Below, one piece after another: positions 56,901 to 63,060 of a stretch of 64,000 nucleotides of DNA. The notes below the pieces were generated by a model that ran no database searches, was not told the origin of the DNA, and saw only the letters and a program-made list of their open reading frames with translations. Both the position numbers and the translations under genes were made by a program. Each line of letters begins with the position of its first letter. Positions within the stretch are counted from its first letter, which is position 1. Source of the DNA: Emydura subglobosa (Eukaryota > Chordata > Testudines > Chelidae); contig ML680055.1 in the NCBI GenBank assembly GCA_007922225.1, positions 2,397,898 to 2,461,897 of the forward strand, written 5' to 3'.

Positions 56901-59259
56901 AAATCTGCTGGCTGTCCAGGGTCCACAGCTCTGCGGCAGGGAGCCTGGGAGCCCTGAGGACCCCAGCTGGAGTCCGGCAGGCAGGCCTGGTTTTCCCAGC
57001 CCCAGGCAGTCCCCAAGCCAGGCTTGGCTCAGAACCGCAACCCCTGGTGGGCCGGTTCCTGCTGTGTGAAATTGACGTGCCTGCGTCAGTGCCACTCTGC
57101 AGCAGCCAGGCCGGGGGCAGGTGTCCGTCTGGACACGCCCTGCGCTTGGTGTTTCTCGTTTTGGTAAGAAACGCCCAAAACTTCAGCTTTGCTCCAGCCC
57201 AAAACTAATGTCCCCCCGCCCCCGATTTTTGCAGTTTGGCTCCCAGGCCAAAAAATCAACGATTTGCTCCGCTCAGAGCCCTCATATGAGCAGGGTCTCC
57301 CTGCTCGCCCGGCCCCATCAGGGGAAGTAGGATCCATCTACCTATCCACCTGCCTCCCCCCCCAGTGTGAGTGGGGTCCCCTCCAGGCTGAACATGCTGC
57401 CTGAGCACAGCAGGGCCCCCCAGTACCGCTCCAAGGCCGCACAGGACATTAGTCCACCTCGGCCCAGTGTTTACAAGCCATGGAATTCCAGGTGATCGGG
57501 TTTGGGCGGCTGTCTCAGTCCAGAGGGCCCCGGAACTGTGCTGGAGGCTCCCTGGACTGAGGGGGGAGCAGAATGGGCCCCCAAGGTTTGTCCCAGAAAG
57601 CGGATGCCTCTGGGACCGGTGCCCGCTGCTGGCATGTGAGCCCCGCCCAGCAGTACGGCTCCCCGAGCTCTGGCCCTCTGGGAATCGCAGAGCCAGACGT
57701 GCTGCACACACCTGCTTTGTCAGGGGCCCTGGGGTGGAGGCTGGCAGCGGGGGAAACTGAGTCACCGAGCAGTGACAGGCCGGGTTTTCAGGAACGCTGG
57801 CACCCATCGTTCCGGCTGCTGGTACCTGGCAGGTCCCAAGGACAAGGTTTAGGTGACTGGCCCATGCTCACACAGCGAGTCTGTTGCCGAGCTGGGGATA
57901 GAACCCAGGAGTCCGGGCTCCCTGCTGCAATATCATGCAGCAGGGCAGGATGCGCTGGGCAGCAGCTCTGGGGGAGCGAGTCCCCTGGTGCTTGGAGATG
58001 CCCCGTCATCTCCCTTTGGATTGGCAGAGGCCTGGCTGCCCGGCTTCCCTTGCACAGCATGGCACAGGGCATTGGAGGCTGGTGGAGTCACAGCCCTGCT
58101 CCAGTGTCAGCCCACCCCAGAGCCAGCTGCCTCCTGGGCCCAGCACCGAGCTGCCGTGGCGGGCATTCAGCCCCTCGCAGGCACTCAGTCACGGCAGGCC
58201 TGGGCAGGTCCCTGGCACGCCAGCCTTGCCAGTGACCGATGGGCCACTCCTGCTGCCCCCCGGGGCTCTCTCCTGCACAGCGGCCCCTGGACCAGTTCAT
58301 CATCCAGTCGCGGGCCTGGTTCAACGTCTCCGCCATGCCCTACCAGATCCAGCCCGAAGTGCTGCCCAGCGGACATGCCACGGTATGGCCTGGGGGGAGG
58401 ATGGGCTGCCGGAGGCCGGGGGGGCATGGCCAGTGGGAGGAGCCACCAGTGGCCCCCTGCTCTGGGCTGGCCGAGCGCCAGTCTGGCTCAGCTGGGCTGG
58501 TTCTGTTAGACCTAGAGCACCCTGCTGGGACTGACCCTGGGGCCCCACAGATACCGATTTGCTCTGGTGCCCCTTGCTCCGCACCTGGCTCCTGGCAGCC
58601 AGAGACCGAAGGCCGACCAGGAGAGCCACACACCCCAGCACTTGGCAAGGGGGTGCTGTCGGGACGGACCTAGGGCTGGGGCCCCACCCCGAAGACTCAT
58701 GGGGGAGCTGGCGGTGATGGGGTGGCCCCATGGGCAGGGGGAGCCGAGGTCTCTAAGGCCCAGGGCATGGTGGGCTGGCAGAGAGCATAACTAGCACCTC
58801 GGGCTGGACCCGGGGACAAATGAGTGGGGCACAGAGGGCGTGGGTGAGAGCACCCCGTCCTGCGGTCTGCACTGCCTGCAGCTCCCCAGTGCCTGCACCG
58901 TGGGGCAGATTGGGGGGTGCCTGGTACCATATTGCATGTGGGGAACAGAGTAGAGACTCTGAGCCACCTGCTAAGCTGGCTGGGGATGGGGGAGCCCAGC
59001 CTGTCGTCATGGTAACTGTGGTCATTTGGGCTGGTGGGGCGTCCCCCTTGCAGCCCCTCTCAGGGCCCAGGCCCCTCTTGGCCCCCGCGCCTCTCTGCCC
59101 CCTCCACAGGGCACTGACATGGCTGTCCCTCCCCAGGCCGACACGGAGGTGGTTCGCGTAAGCCCGGATGCGGAGAAGGAGATTCCCACCTGGTGGGTAG
59201 TGCTGGCCGGGCTGGCCGGGCTCTTGCTCCTGGCCATCTTCATCTGCGCCATGTGGAAG
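38796..59259 (+). CDS. ITGA2B: ITGA2B, integrin alpha-IIb (29 exons; last exon not in window)
   Basis: Thrombocyte integrin alpha-IIb, the partner of beta-3 and a receptor for fibrinogen and von Willebrand factor. The exons are listed individually. Together they make 3,069 nt, 1,023 codons, with every junction in frame and every intron GT-AG. Domain order: signal peptide (~1-34), seven-bladed beta-propeller with four Asp-rich calcium loops (~35-490), thigh and calf domains, furin site RRERR (888-892) splitting heavy and light chains, and a transmembrane helix (~999-1022). Human alpha-IIb has 1,039 residues, about 20 of them a tail, so only the GFFKR tail exon is missing. ACAPLQHWN and the GPATCH8 neighbour separate it from alpha-V, alpha-5 and alpha-8. 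Unlisted introns of 70-650 nt are GC-rich and show nothing further. Confidence 0.97.
38993..40436. other. ITGA2B intron 1 with C-runs and TG-rich repeat
   Basis: 1.4 kb, GC-rich. It contains long G/C homopolymer runs at 39,481-39,535 (an assembly risk) and a TG/CA-rich microsatellite at about 39,838-40,031. No gene seen. Confidence 0.75.
39838..40031. repeat. TG-rich imperfect microsatellite
   Basis: Alternating tgtg/tgca/cgtg purine-pyrimidine sequence such as gtgtgtgtgtctgtgcatgt. Imperfect, non-coding, with Z-DNA-like alternation. Confidence 0.85.
40437..40567 (+). CDS. ITGA2B: ITGA2B exon 2: propeller blade 1
   Basis: 131 nt, acceptor ccacag, donor gtgaag. Encodes [16 protein letters not shown] and [10 protein letters not shown], with the FG-GAP VVVGAP motif and the Cys of human VFLCPW. 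Confidence 0.95.
40893..40990 (+). CDS. ITGA2B: ITGA2B exon 3: propeller blade 1-2
   Basis: 98 nt, acceptor ccccag, donor gtgggt. Encodes [15 protein letters not shown] and [14 protein letters not shown], joining in phase 0 to ACAPLQHWN in exon 4. Confidence 0.94.
41434..41599 (+). CDS. ITGA2B: ITGA2B exon 4: propeller blade 2
   Basis: 166 nt, acceptor ctgccag, donor gtgagc. Begins [13 protein letters not shown] (human ACAPWQHWN) and contains TPVGTCF and EYSPCR, as in human alpha-IIb. QHWN is diagnostic of alpha-IIb against alpha-V (YHWR). Confidence 0.96.
41794..41843 (+). CDS. ITGA2B: ITGA2B exon 5
   Basis: 50 nt, acceptor ctccacag, donor gtgagt. Encodes [17 protein letters not shown] (human DKRYCEAGFSSVVTQ). 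Alpha-V has FSID here; the Asp is absent, as in human alpha-IIb. Confidence 0.95.
41993..42038 (+). CDS. ITGA2B: ITGA2B exon 6: blade 3 FG-GAP
   Basis: 46 nt, acceptor ccttgcag, donor gtaagg. Encodes [15 protein letters not shown], identical to human at [11 protein letters not shown], including the Tyr (human Y190) that lines the ligand pocket. Confidence 0.95.
42462..42587 (+). CDS. ITGA2B: ITGA2B exon 7: ligand-pocket loop
   Basis: 126 nt, acceptor ttccccag, donor gtgagc. Encodes [16 protein letters not shown], then [14 protein letters not shown] before GYSVAVG. Aligned back from GYSV without gaps, human D224 falls on Glu (42551-42553) and human F231 on Asp (42572-42574). Alpha-V and alpha-5 also have Asp at the latter position (FDDSYLGYSV, YDDSYLGYSV, from memory). 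Confidence 0.94.
42690..42790. repeat. MIR-type/tRNA-like SINE relic
   Basis: Contains ctctaaccaccaggccccac, tcccctcccagaacccggga and gaacccaggagtcctggctc. The same phrase recurs at 46,090-46,170, 51,010-51,120 and 57,900. A dispersed short repeat of this genome. Confidence 0.55.
42847..42894 (+). CDS. ITGA2B: ITGA2B exon 8: first calcium loop
   Basis: 48 nt, acceptor ctctgcag, donor gtacgg. Encodes [21 protein letters not shown] is the start of the first Asp-rich calcium-binding loop, as in human. Confidence 0.95.
43442..43485 (+). CDS. ITGA2B: ITGA2B exon 9
   Basis: 44 nt, acceptor cttcgcag, donor gtgagt. Encodes [15 protein letters not shown], the end of the first calcium loop and blade motif (human EYVVGAPTWSWTLGA). 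Confidence 0.93.
43937..43996 (+). CDS. ITGA2B: ITGA2B exon 10
   Basis: 60 nt, acceptor cacggcag, donor gtacca. Encodes [20 protein letters not shown], phase 0 at both ends (human VEILDSYYQRLHRLRGEQ). Confidence 0.93.
44659..44711 (+). CDS. ITGA2B: ITGA2B exon 11: second calcium loop
   Basis: 53 nt, acceptor tcttgcag, donor gtaagg. Encodes [24 protein letters not shown] is a canonical calcium loop continued by KDD in exon 12. Confidence 0.96.
44712..45502. other. ITGA2B intron 11, GC-rich
   Basis: 791 nt. Runs of G and C before the acceptor (45,179-45,190 and 45,460-45,472). No gene or recognised repeat. Confidence 0.7.
45503..45714 (+). CDS. ITGA2B: ITGA2B exon 12: blades 5-6, third calcium loop
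   Basis: 212 nt, acceptor tgtccccag, donor gtaacg. Encodes [29 protein letters not shown] and [20 protein letters not shown]. The loop DLDQDGYVD is completed by exon 13. Very close to human ([20 protein letters not shown]). Confidence 0.97.
45983..46175 (-). repeat. MIR-like SINE fragment
   Basis: Contains tggggaaactgaggcaaaga, ccggggatagaacccaggca and ctctaaccactagacatgac, the reverse complement of a MIR-type SINE, inside ITGA2B intron 12. Confidence 0.65.
46359..46532 (+). CDS. ITGA2B: ITGA2B exon 13: blades 6-7, fourth calcium loop
   Basis: 174 nt, acceptor ccccccag, donor gtacgg. Encodes [36 protein letters not shown] and SDIDANGYP; the loop is completed by the D of exon 14. Confidence 0.96.
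46930..46975 (+). CDS. ITGA2B: ITGA2B exon 14: blade 7
   Basis: 46 nt, acceptor tgcccccag, donor gtgagt. Encodes [15 protein letters not shown], ending the propeller (human DLIVGAYGANQVAVY). Confidence 0.95.
47411..47515 (+). CDS. ITGA2B: ITGA2B exon 15: thigh domain start
   Basis: 105 nt, acceptor gcccgcag, donor gtgagc. Encodes [33 protein letters not shown] and the first two bases of a Cys. Confidence 0.94.
47660..47715 (+). CDS. ITGA2B: ITGA2B exon 16: thigh domain
   Basis: 56 nt, acceptor ccccgcag, donor gtaagt. Encodes [19 protein letters not shown] (human SCFNIQMCVGATGHNIP). Confidence 0.93.
47716..48000. repeat. G-rich minisatellite in ITGA2B intron 16
   Basis: Imperfect repeats of a unit of about 55 bp built from gtgggtgccagggctgggtg and gtgtggggctgggggtcagg, at least three units. 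Many GGG runs on the coding strand make it a G-quadruplex candidate. It fills most of the 350 bp intron. Confidence 0.8.
48066..48217 (+). CDS. ITGA2B: ITGA2B exon 17: thigh domain
   Basis: 152 nt, acceptor tctgcag, donor gtacgg. Encodes [18 protein letters not shown] and [11 protein letters not shown] (human ELQLDRQKPRQGRRV and PICHTTMAFLR). Confidence 0.95.
48641..48766 (+). CDS. ITGA2B: ITGA2B exon 18: thigh domain
   Basis: 126 nt, phase 0 at both ends, acceptor cgctccag, donor gtgtgt. Begins [20 protein letters not shown] (human [20 protein letters not shown]). Confidence 0.96.
48981..49048 (+). CDS. ITGA2B: ITGA2B exon 19: thigh/calf junction (genu)
   Basis: 68 nt, acceptor ggccccag, donor gtaagt. 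Encodes [20 protein letters not shown], the conserved DCGEDNVC genu signature of alpha-V-type integrins. Confidence 0.96.
49085..49180 (+). repeat. Possible CR1-family fragment
   Basis: Contains ctgggggtcaggaaggaatt followed by tcc, a phrase I associate with sauropsid CR1 3' regions. Short, in ITGA2B intron 19. Confidence 0.4.
49405..49552 (+). CDS. ITGA2B: ITGA2B exon 20: calf-1
   Basis: 148 nt, acceptor gtctcccag, donor gtacgg. Encodes [38 protein letters not shown] and SNVQ. NAT is a possible N-glycosylation site. Confidence 0.95.
50029..50121 (+). CDS. ITGA2B: ITGA2B exon 21: calf-1
   Basis: 93 nt, acceptor ggccgcag, donor gtaggg. Encodes [20 protein letters not shown] and [11 protein letters not shown] (human [24 protein letters not shown]). 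Confidence 0.96.
50556..50635 (+). CDS. ITGA2B: ITGA2B exon 22: calf-1
   Basis: 80 nt, acceptor cctgcag, donor gtgacg. Encodes [20 protein letters not shown] and FQLQLR. The donor is weaker than the others but the phase is right. Confidence 0.93.
50995..51125. repeat. Two adjacent SINE-like ends
   Basis: The phrase aacccaggagtcctgggg and its variant gacccaggagtccccctc occur about 60 bp apart with cactagc motifs between them. Same dispersed family as at 42,690 and 46,090. Confidence 0.5.
51207..51287 (+). CDS. ITGA2B: ITGA2B exon 23: calf-2 start
   Basis: 81 nt, acceptor ggtcgcag, donor gtgagg. Encodes [20 protein letters not shown] and AAQLDLR (human SKNSQNPNSK ... AEAQVELRG). Confidence 0.94.
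51604..51691 (+). CDS. ITGA2B: ITGA2B exon 24: calf-2
   Basis: 88 nt, acceptor tcccgcag, donor gtacgg. Encodes [20 protein letters not shown] and GPKVEHVYQ (human GNSFPASLVV ... GPKVEHTYE). Confidence 0.95.
52141..52375. repeat. CA-rich minisatellite, unit about 22 bp
   Basis: Tandem near-copies of cacacccacgtgcactggta (with cg linkers), decaying rightward into ordinary CA-rich sequence. Non-coding. Confidence 0.85.
52893..54442 (+). mobile_element. CR1 LINE copy (outer), interrupted
   Basis: The left part (52,893-53,050) contains gggtcccccaggggtctgta, the SPxG motif region of a CR1 reverse transcriptase. After an inserted element it resumes at about 53,611 with [12 protein letters not shown] (the F-A-D-D catalytic box, 53,632 on) and [13 protein letters not shown]. 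An internal part is deleted near 53,990. It ends with the 3' phrase gactcagtgtggccgatctt. Stops and the deletion make it dead. Confidence 0.85.
53050..53610 (-). mobile_element. CR1 LINE copy nested in the outer CR1
   Basis: Its 3' end is at 53,050 (atagaatcacagactcatag on the plus strand). The minus strand encodes the C-terminus of CR1 ORF2: [18 protein letters not shown], then [13 protein letters not shown]. 5'-truncated near 53,610. Because it splits the outer copy, it is the younger insertion. Confidence 0.9.
54915..55067 (+). CDS. ITGA2B: ITGA2B exon 25: calf-2
   Basis: 153 nt, acceptor tctctgaag after a strong pyrimidine tract, donor gtagga. Encodes [30 protein letters not shown] and GLNPLG (human LHNNGPGTV ... 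SDLLYILDI). Confidence 0.95.
55068..56087. other. ITGA2B intron 25
   Basis: 1.0 kb. It includes an AT-rich patch (55,830-55,915) unlike its GC-rich surroundings, possibly an old insert. No gene recognised. Confidence 0.7.
56088..56216 (+). CDS. ITGA2B: ITGA2B exon 26: furin cleavage region
   Basis: 129 nt, phase 0 at both ends, acceptor cattccag, donor gtaagc. Encodes [18 protein letters not shown], then [16 protein letters not shown] (residues 888-892) matches the proprotein-convertase site that cuts alpha-IIb into heavy and light chains (human HKRDRR). NAS is a possible N-glycosylation site. Confidence 0.95.
56602..56666. repeat. Three perfect 21 bp GC-box repeats before exon 27
   Basis: The unit gggggcggggccaggggcac + a is repeated three times without change, ending about 30 bp before the exon 27 acceptor. 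Each unit has a GGGGCGGGGC Sp1-type box. Confidence 0.85.
56695..56808 (+). CDS. ITGA2B: ITGA2B exon 27: calf-2, light chain
   Basis: 114 nt, acceptor tgtcacag, donor gtgggc. Encodes [32 protein letters not shown] and MQSLRK (human [26 protein letters not shown]). Confidence 0.95.
56809..58280. other. ITGA2B intron 27
   Basis: 1.5 kb, with a MIR-like fragment at 57,845-57,945. No coding sequence was recognised in the rest. Confidence 0.7.
57845..57945 (-). repeat. MIR-like SINE fragment
   Basis: Contains gactggcccatgctcacaca, ccgagctggggatagaaccc and aggagtccgggctccc, the reverse complement of the MIR 5'/core region. Confidence 0.6.
58281..58382 (+). CDS. ITGA2B: ITGA2B exon 28: calf-2, membrane-proximal
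   Basis: 102 nt, acceptor cctgcacag, donor gtatgg. Encodes [20 protein letters not shown] and [14 protein letters not shown] (human [21 protein letters not shown]). NVS is a possible glycosylation site. Confidence 0.96.
58383..59136. other. ITGA2B intron 28, nothing notable
   Basis: 754 nt between exons 28 and 29. No repeat or gene recognised. Confidence 0.7.
59137..59259 (+). CDS. ITGA2B: ITGA2B exon 29: transmembrane helix
   Basis: 123 nt, phase 0 at both ends, acceptor tccccag, donor gtgagg. Encodes [20 protein letters not shown] followed by AIFICAMWK, closely matching human IPIWWVLVGVLGGLLLL...AMWK. Reading through the donor would add VRPRRQLPAQPY and a stop at 59296-59298, not the integrin GFFKR tail, so a further exon is required. 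Confidence 0.96.
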
Positions 59260-59269
59260 GTGAGGCCCC

Positions 59270-59650
59270 GGCGCCAGCTGCCAGCACAGCCATATTAGCC
59301 CAGCCGGGGCTGGGCTCCCGGCATCAGTCAGGCCCAAGGGTCAGAGCAGGGCCAAACCTGGGGCTGGGAGAAGCGGAGGAGTTTGCAGTCAGGTTCCAGG
59401 CCAGGGTCAATACCAGGGGTCAAGGTCTGGGTCAAAGCCAACAGTTAGGAGCAGAGACGGTTGGGGCAGCTGCGGGAGATCCAGGCTGTTTCCTGGGGCG
59501 CCCCTTGGGGTTATATAGGGCAGGGAGCCCCTCAGGCTCTGCCTATCAGACCCCCTGAGGCAGGACTGCCTGTGGCCAGTGTCCACAGCAGGTCGTGGGC
59601 AGCAGCACGCAAGCTGGTTACAGCTGCTGCCGGGTGACAGCCTGGAGATG
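59270..59650 (-). other. Candidate 3' LTR region of the gypsy element
   Basis: Lies just after the chromodomain remnant in the element's direction. The minus strand contains a TATA-like TATATAA (59511-59517). The TG...CA ends and target-site duplication cannot be fixed without the 5' LTR, which is outside the window. Confidence 0.35.
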
Positions 59651-59719
59651 ACAGCCGCCTGGCAGTCTGGGTTCTAGACCTGCAGGGCTTTACGTTCTAC
59701 CCCCAGCCTGGTAGGGGTG

Positions 59720-59910
59720 CCCCCTGCCAGCCTGGGTTTGTTGGGAGGCTGCCACAAGGTTGGGGGCACGGACATGGGCTCCCGGGATCACCCATCTGGG
59801 CCGCAGCCCTCAGTCGATGAGGCACCAGAGAGAGCCGTGTCTGATTCTGGACTCCAGCGTCTCATGGACCACATACTCCTCACGTCCTTGCACGCTGCAG
59901 AGGGCAGGGG
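59720..59910 (-). pseudogene. Gypsy chromodomain remnant
   Basis: The minus-strand frame reads EYVVHETLESRIRHGSLWCL and after a stop continues WVIPGAHVRAPNLVA, aligning with chromodomains at the integrase C-terminus of sushi-like elements. It is interrupted by a stop. Confidence 0.55.
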
Positions 59911-60690
59911 TTGAGCCCGGTGAGCGAAAGGGCTGTCAGCGTAGGGATGTAGCGAGGATCACAAAACACTGGGTGTATTTTGAGGGATCTAGGTAACTGA
60001 AGCGTCCCGGTCCCTGGGCTGATTGTCTGGCTGATGGAGTGTGGCCTGAGGTATCGGAGGTCCAGACACGACCGGCTGGTCTGGAGGTTTTGGGCTGAGA
60101 GTTACACTTTTTGCCCAGAGGTGAATGCAGGGCCTTCTGGACACTGGCGGTTAGCATACCACTTCCAGTCCTCCTTGGCCTTGTCCAGGTGGGCCTGGAG
60201 TTCTTCTTGGACCTTATGGATCTGCTGCATGCCATCAACGGTTGCAGGATTGGTGGAGTTGATGGGCATGGCTGGGTGGAGACGAGGGTGGAAGCCACAG
60301 TCGGCATAGAACTGACTCTACCTGGGGAGACATGGTCAGCGTTGTGAGCAAACTCTGCGTGTGGTAGGAGGCTTGAGCATTTGTGTGGATGGAAATTCAT
60401 GAAGCAGTGCAAGTATTGTTCTAATGGCCAAGTCCCTCGCTCGGACTGGCTGTCAGTTTGTGGGCGACAGGCATTGGATGTGTAAATGCAGGCCACAAGC
60501 AAAACCGTGACATGAACTGCGGACCCCGATCAGTTGTGATGTGCTCTGGGAGCCCATGGAGGCAGATGATATGAGTCACCAGGAGCTGGGCTGTCTCTTC
60601 TGCAGAGGGCAGGTGCACAGTGGGGATGTCATGGGCCATTTTTGCCAACTGATCGACCACAATGAGGACTACAGTGTGCCTGTTAGCCAT
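59911..60690 (-). pseudogene. Gypsy integrase core remnant
   Basis: Recognisable: VVLIVVDQLAKMAH, LHGLPEHITTDRGPQFMSRF with the second catalytic Asp, and, after a frame change, PQTDSQSERGTWPLEQYL with the catalytic Glu. The first Asp is in TLDLIVEF just upstream. Broken by a frameshift near 60,440-60,500. Confidence 0.85.
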
Positions 60691-61050
60691 GGGGAACTCA
60701 ACTATTAAGTCCAGGGTAATGGCTGTGAGGTCTCAGAAGGCAGTCAGGTGTCATAGGGTTTTGAGCACAGCATCTTGGGGCAGGTGCACGTCTCACAGGA
60801 ATCAACAACCGAGTGCAGTTACGGCAGTGTGCATTCGAGGCCATCGGAAGGAGTGAGTGGCCAAACAGAGAGTCTTGAGGCACCGCAGATGGCCTGCTAG
60901 TGGTGAGCCATGATAGAGCCACAGGACCTCTAACTGGTGGGGTGGGAGGATATAATATCCAAGCGGCCCTTGACATAGAGCAAACTGTCCTGGACCTGGT
61001 GTTAGCCCTCACTTGCTATCTTGAGTTCCTTCTCCATAGCTGAGTGGATC
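60690..61050 (-). pseudogene. Gypsy integrase zinc-binding region remnant
   Basis: The frame VDSCETCTCPKM resembles the Cys-Cys half of the HHCC finger; upstream LLYVKGRLDI matches the region before it. Several stops are present. Confidence 0.6.
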
Positions 61051-61149
61051 AGTGACATGAGGTTCTGGGGAATTATAGCATCCAGAAAGTTCTGCAGCTT
61101 AAGAACACATGGAGACAAGCCACATGGGGGGCTCCTGGCTGGTGAGATA

Positions 61150-61530
61150 TTTCCCTTTTCAGGACAAGGCCTCAGCGGTCTTGTTCTGGATTCCCTGGAG
61201 GCATGTGATGGTGAAACTGAAGCGTGTGAAGAACAGGGCCCAGCGAAGCTGCCTCTGGTTCAATGCTTTGGGTCGGCAGAGGCACTCTATGTTTTTCTGT
61301 TCTGTGTAGACCTGCAGTGGATACCAAGCACCCTCCAGATAGCAGTGCCACTCTTCGAAGGCTACCTTGATGGTTGGAAGCAACTTATATAGAATTTTGT
61401 AATTCTGTTTGGCTGGAGTGAGTCTCCATAAATAGCAGGTGCAAGGGTTGAGGTGCTGTTGGGGACCATGTTTTTGAGAAAGCATGGCCCTAATTGCCAC
61501 ATTGGAGGCATCAGTCTTGATGACCAAGGG
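61150..61530 (-). pseudogene. Gypsy RNase H remnant
   Basis: Encodes VIKTDASNVAIRAMLSQKHG and YKLLPTIKVAFEEWHCYLEG, then QRQLRWALFFTRFSFTI. This is the D-A-S RNase H signature and the following conserved W/F-rich block. Open for about 120 codons. Confidence 0.85.
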
Positions 61531-62590
61531 TCAGGATGGGTCAGAAGGGATCGGGATTGGAGCACTTTTAAAGGTTATCATAAGCCAGTCATATGCTTGT
61601 GGGGCCTCCGGAGACCAGGTGGACGTGGTGTTTTTGCAAAGTACTGTCAATGGGGCAAGGTGGCCTGAAAACCCAGAGCTGATGCATTTATAAAGGTTAG
61701 TGAACCTCAGGAAGCATTGCAGCTCCTTCATGTTTTGGAAGAGCACCCAGGTCCATACCGCCCCACCTTCTTGGGATCCATTCCGAGGCCCTTGGGGGAC
61801 AAGATGTAGCCTAGGAACTCCACTCTTGGTCGAAGCAGCACATTTCCAGCTTTGCACACAGGTCATGTTGGCAGAGCTATTTCAGGACTCAACAGACATG
61901 CTGGGCGTGTTTCTCAGGATCCTCAGAGAAGATGAGGTTATCATCTAGGTAGACTGTGCGGTACTGGACTAGAATGTCATGGAAGACTTCGGTCACAAAA
62001 TGCTGAAATGCTGCAGGGGCGTTTGTAAGGCCAAATGGCATTACCAGGTATTCATAGTGGCTGTACTGGATTCGAAAAGCCATTTTCCGCTCATTCCCAG
62101 CTTGGATACAAACCAGGTTATAAGCCCCCTATAGGTCGAGTTCTGTGAATACCTGGGCTGATTGCACACAATCCAGTAGTTCTGGGATGAGTGGAAGCGG
62201 TATTGATTCCTGATGGTAACATGATTGAGGGCCAGTAATCTATGCATAGGCGCAGGGTTCCACCTTTGTTTTTAACAAGTAGAACTGGGGCCCTGGCAGG
62301 AGAGGTAGATGGCCATATGAAACCCTTGGCTGGATTCTCCTGGAGACAGGAATGCAGATCAGCCAGGTAGGGTTCCAATATCATGTAGATATGGCCAAAT
62401 GGCTGCTTGGCCCCTGGTTGCAGCTCAATTGGGCAGTCATTATCCCGTGGAGTGGTGCAGTGTGGCGTTGGCATTCTTCTTCTCGAAGATGTTTCCATAG
62501 TTGCTGTATTTAGGGGGCAGTGCCAAAGTTAACTCTGGTGGTGGTGTCACCTGAACCATGGCCAGGCCCCAGGGACATGTGTCTAGGTTC
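61531..62590 (-). pseudogene. Gypsy reverse transcriptase remnant
   Basis: The finger region NDCPIELQPGAKQPFG and GFIWPSTSPARAPVLLVKNK is followed, after a frameshift near 62,100, by [19 protein letters not shown] and the catalytic VYLDDNLIF with its YLDD box intact. The connection region continues to about 61,531. Dead through frameshifts and stops. Confidence 0.9.
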
Positions 62591-63060
62591 TGGGGTTTGT
62601 CAGATGGTGCCCGTAGGCAGACTTGCTGGCAGATCTTGGAGCAGAAGCTAACCTGGTGCTCATGCCAAAGGGTGTGTGTGTCATTATGAGCCACCAGCCA
62701 TGAAATGCCAAGGATTATGTGGAAGTGTGGTGAGCAGATTGTCCCAAACTGGAGGATCTCCCGGTGGTCCTGAAAGGCAACTTCCAGAGGCACCATCGCC
62801 TGTGTCATTGGCTCCGATGACACCGATGATGGAGCGAGCCATCCGTAGTTTGCACTAGGTTGAGGACAGTCTTTGGTTGAACTGGAATACCCAGGGCTTG
62901 GGCTGCAGCAGCATCCATGAAGTTGTCCGCTGCTCCGGAATTGGGGTTCGGTGAGGTTCTCCGGGACACAGAGGCAGATCTGGAGGTTAAGATACAGGGG
63001 GTGCTGGGACATGCCTCGGTGAGGAGTAGGGGGCATTAACTTGGGGCTCACCCAGGCCAA
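62590..63060 (-). pseudogene. Gypsy protease-region remnant
   Basis: Contains VPLEVAFQDHREILQF and SPHFHIILGISWLVAHND, matching the segment after the aspartic protease active site in sushi-like elements. The active-site D-S/T-G part is out of frame around 62,900-62,940. Confidence 0.7.

Noticed and set aside
59260..59298. Read-through of exon 29 as the natural C-terminus (VRPRRQLPAQPY, stop)
   Set aside because: A canonical donor follows MWK at the same place as in other alpha subunits, and the extension lacks GFFKR. Kept only as an alternative in the findings.
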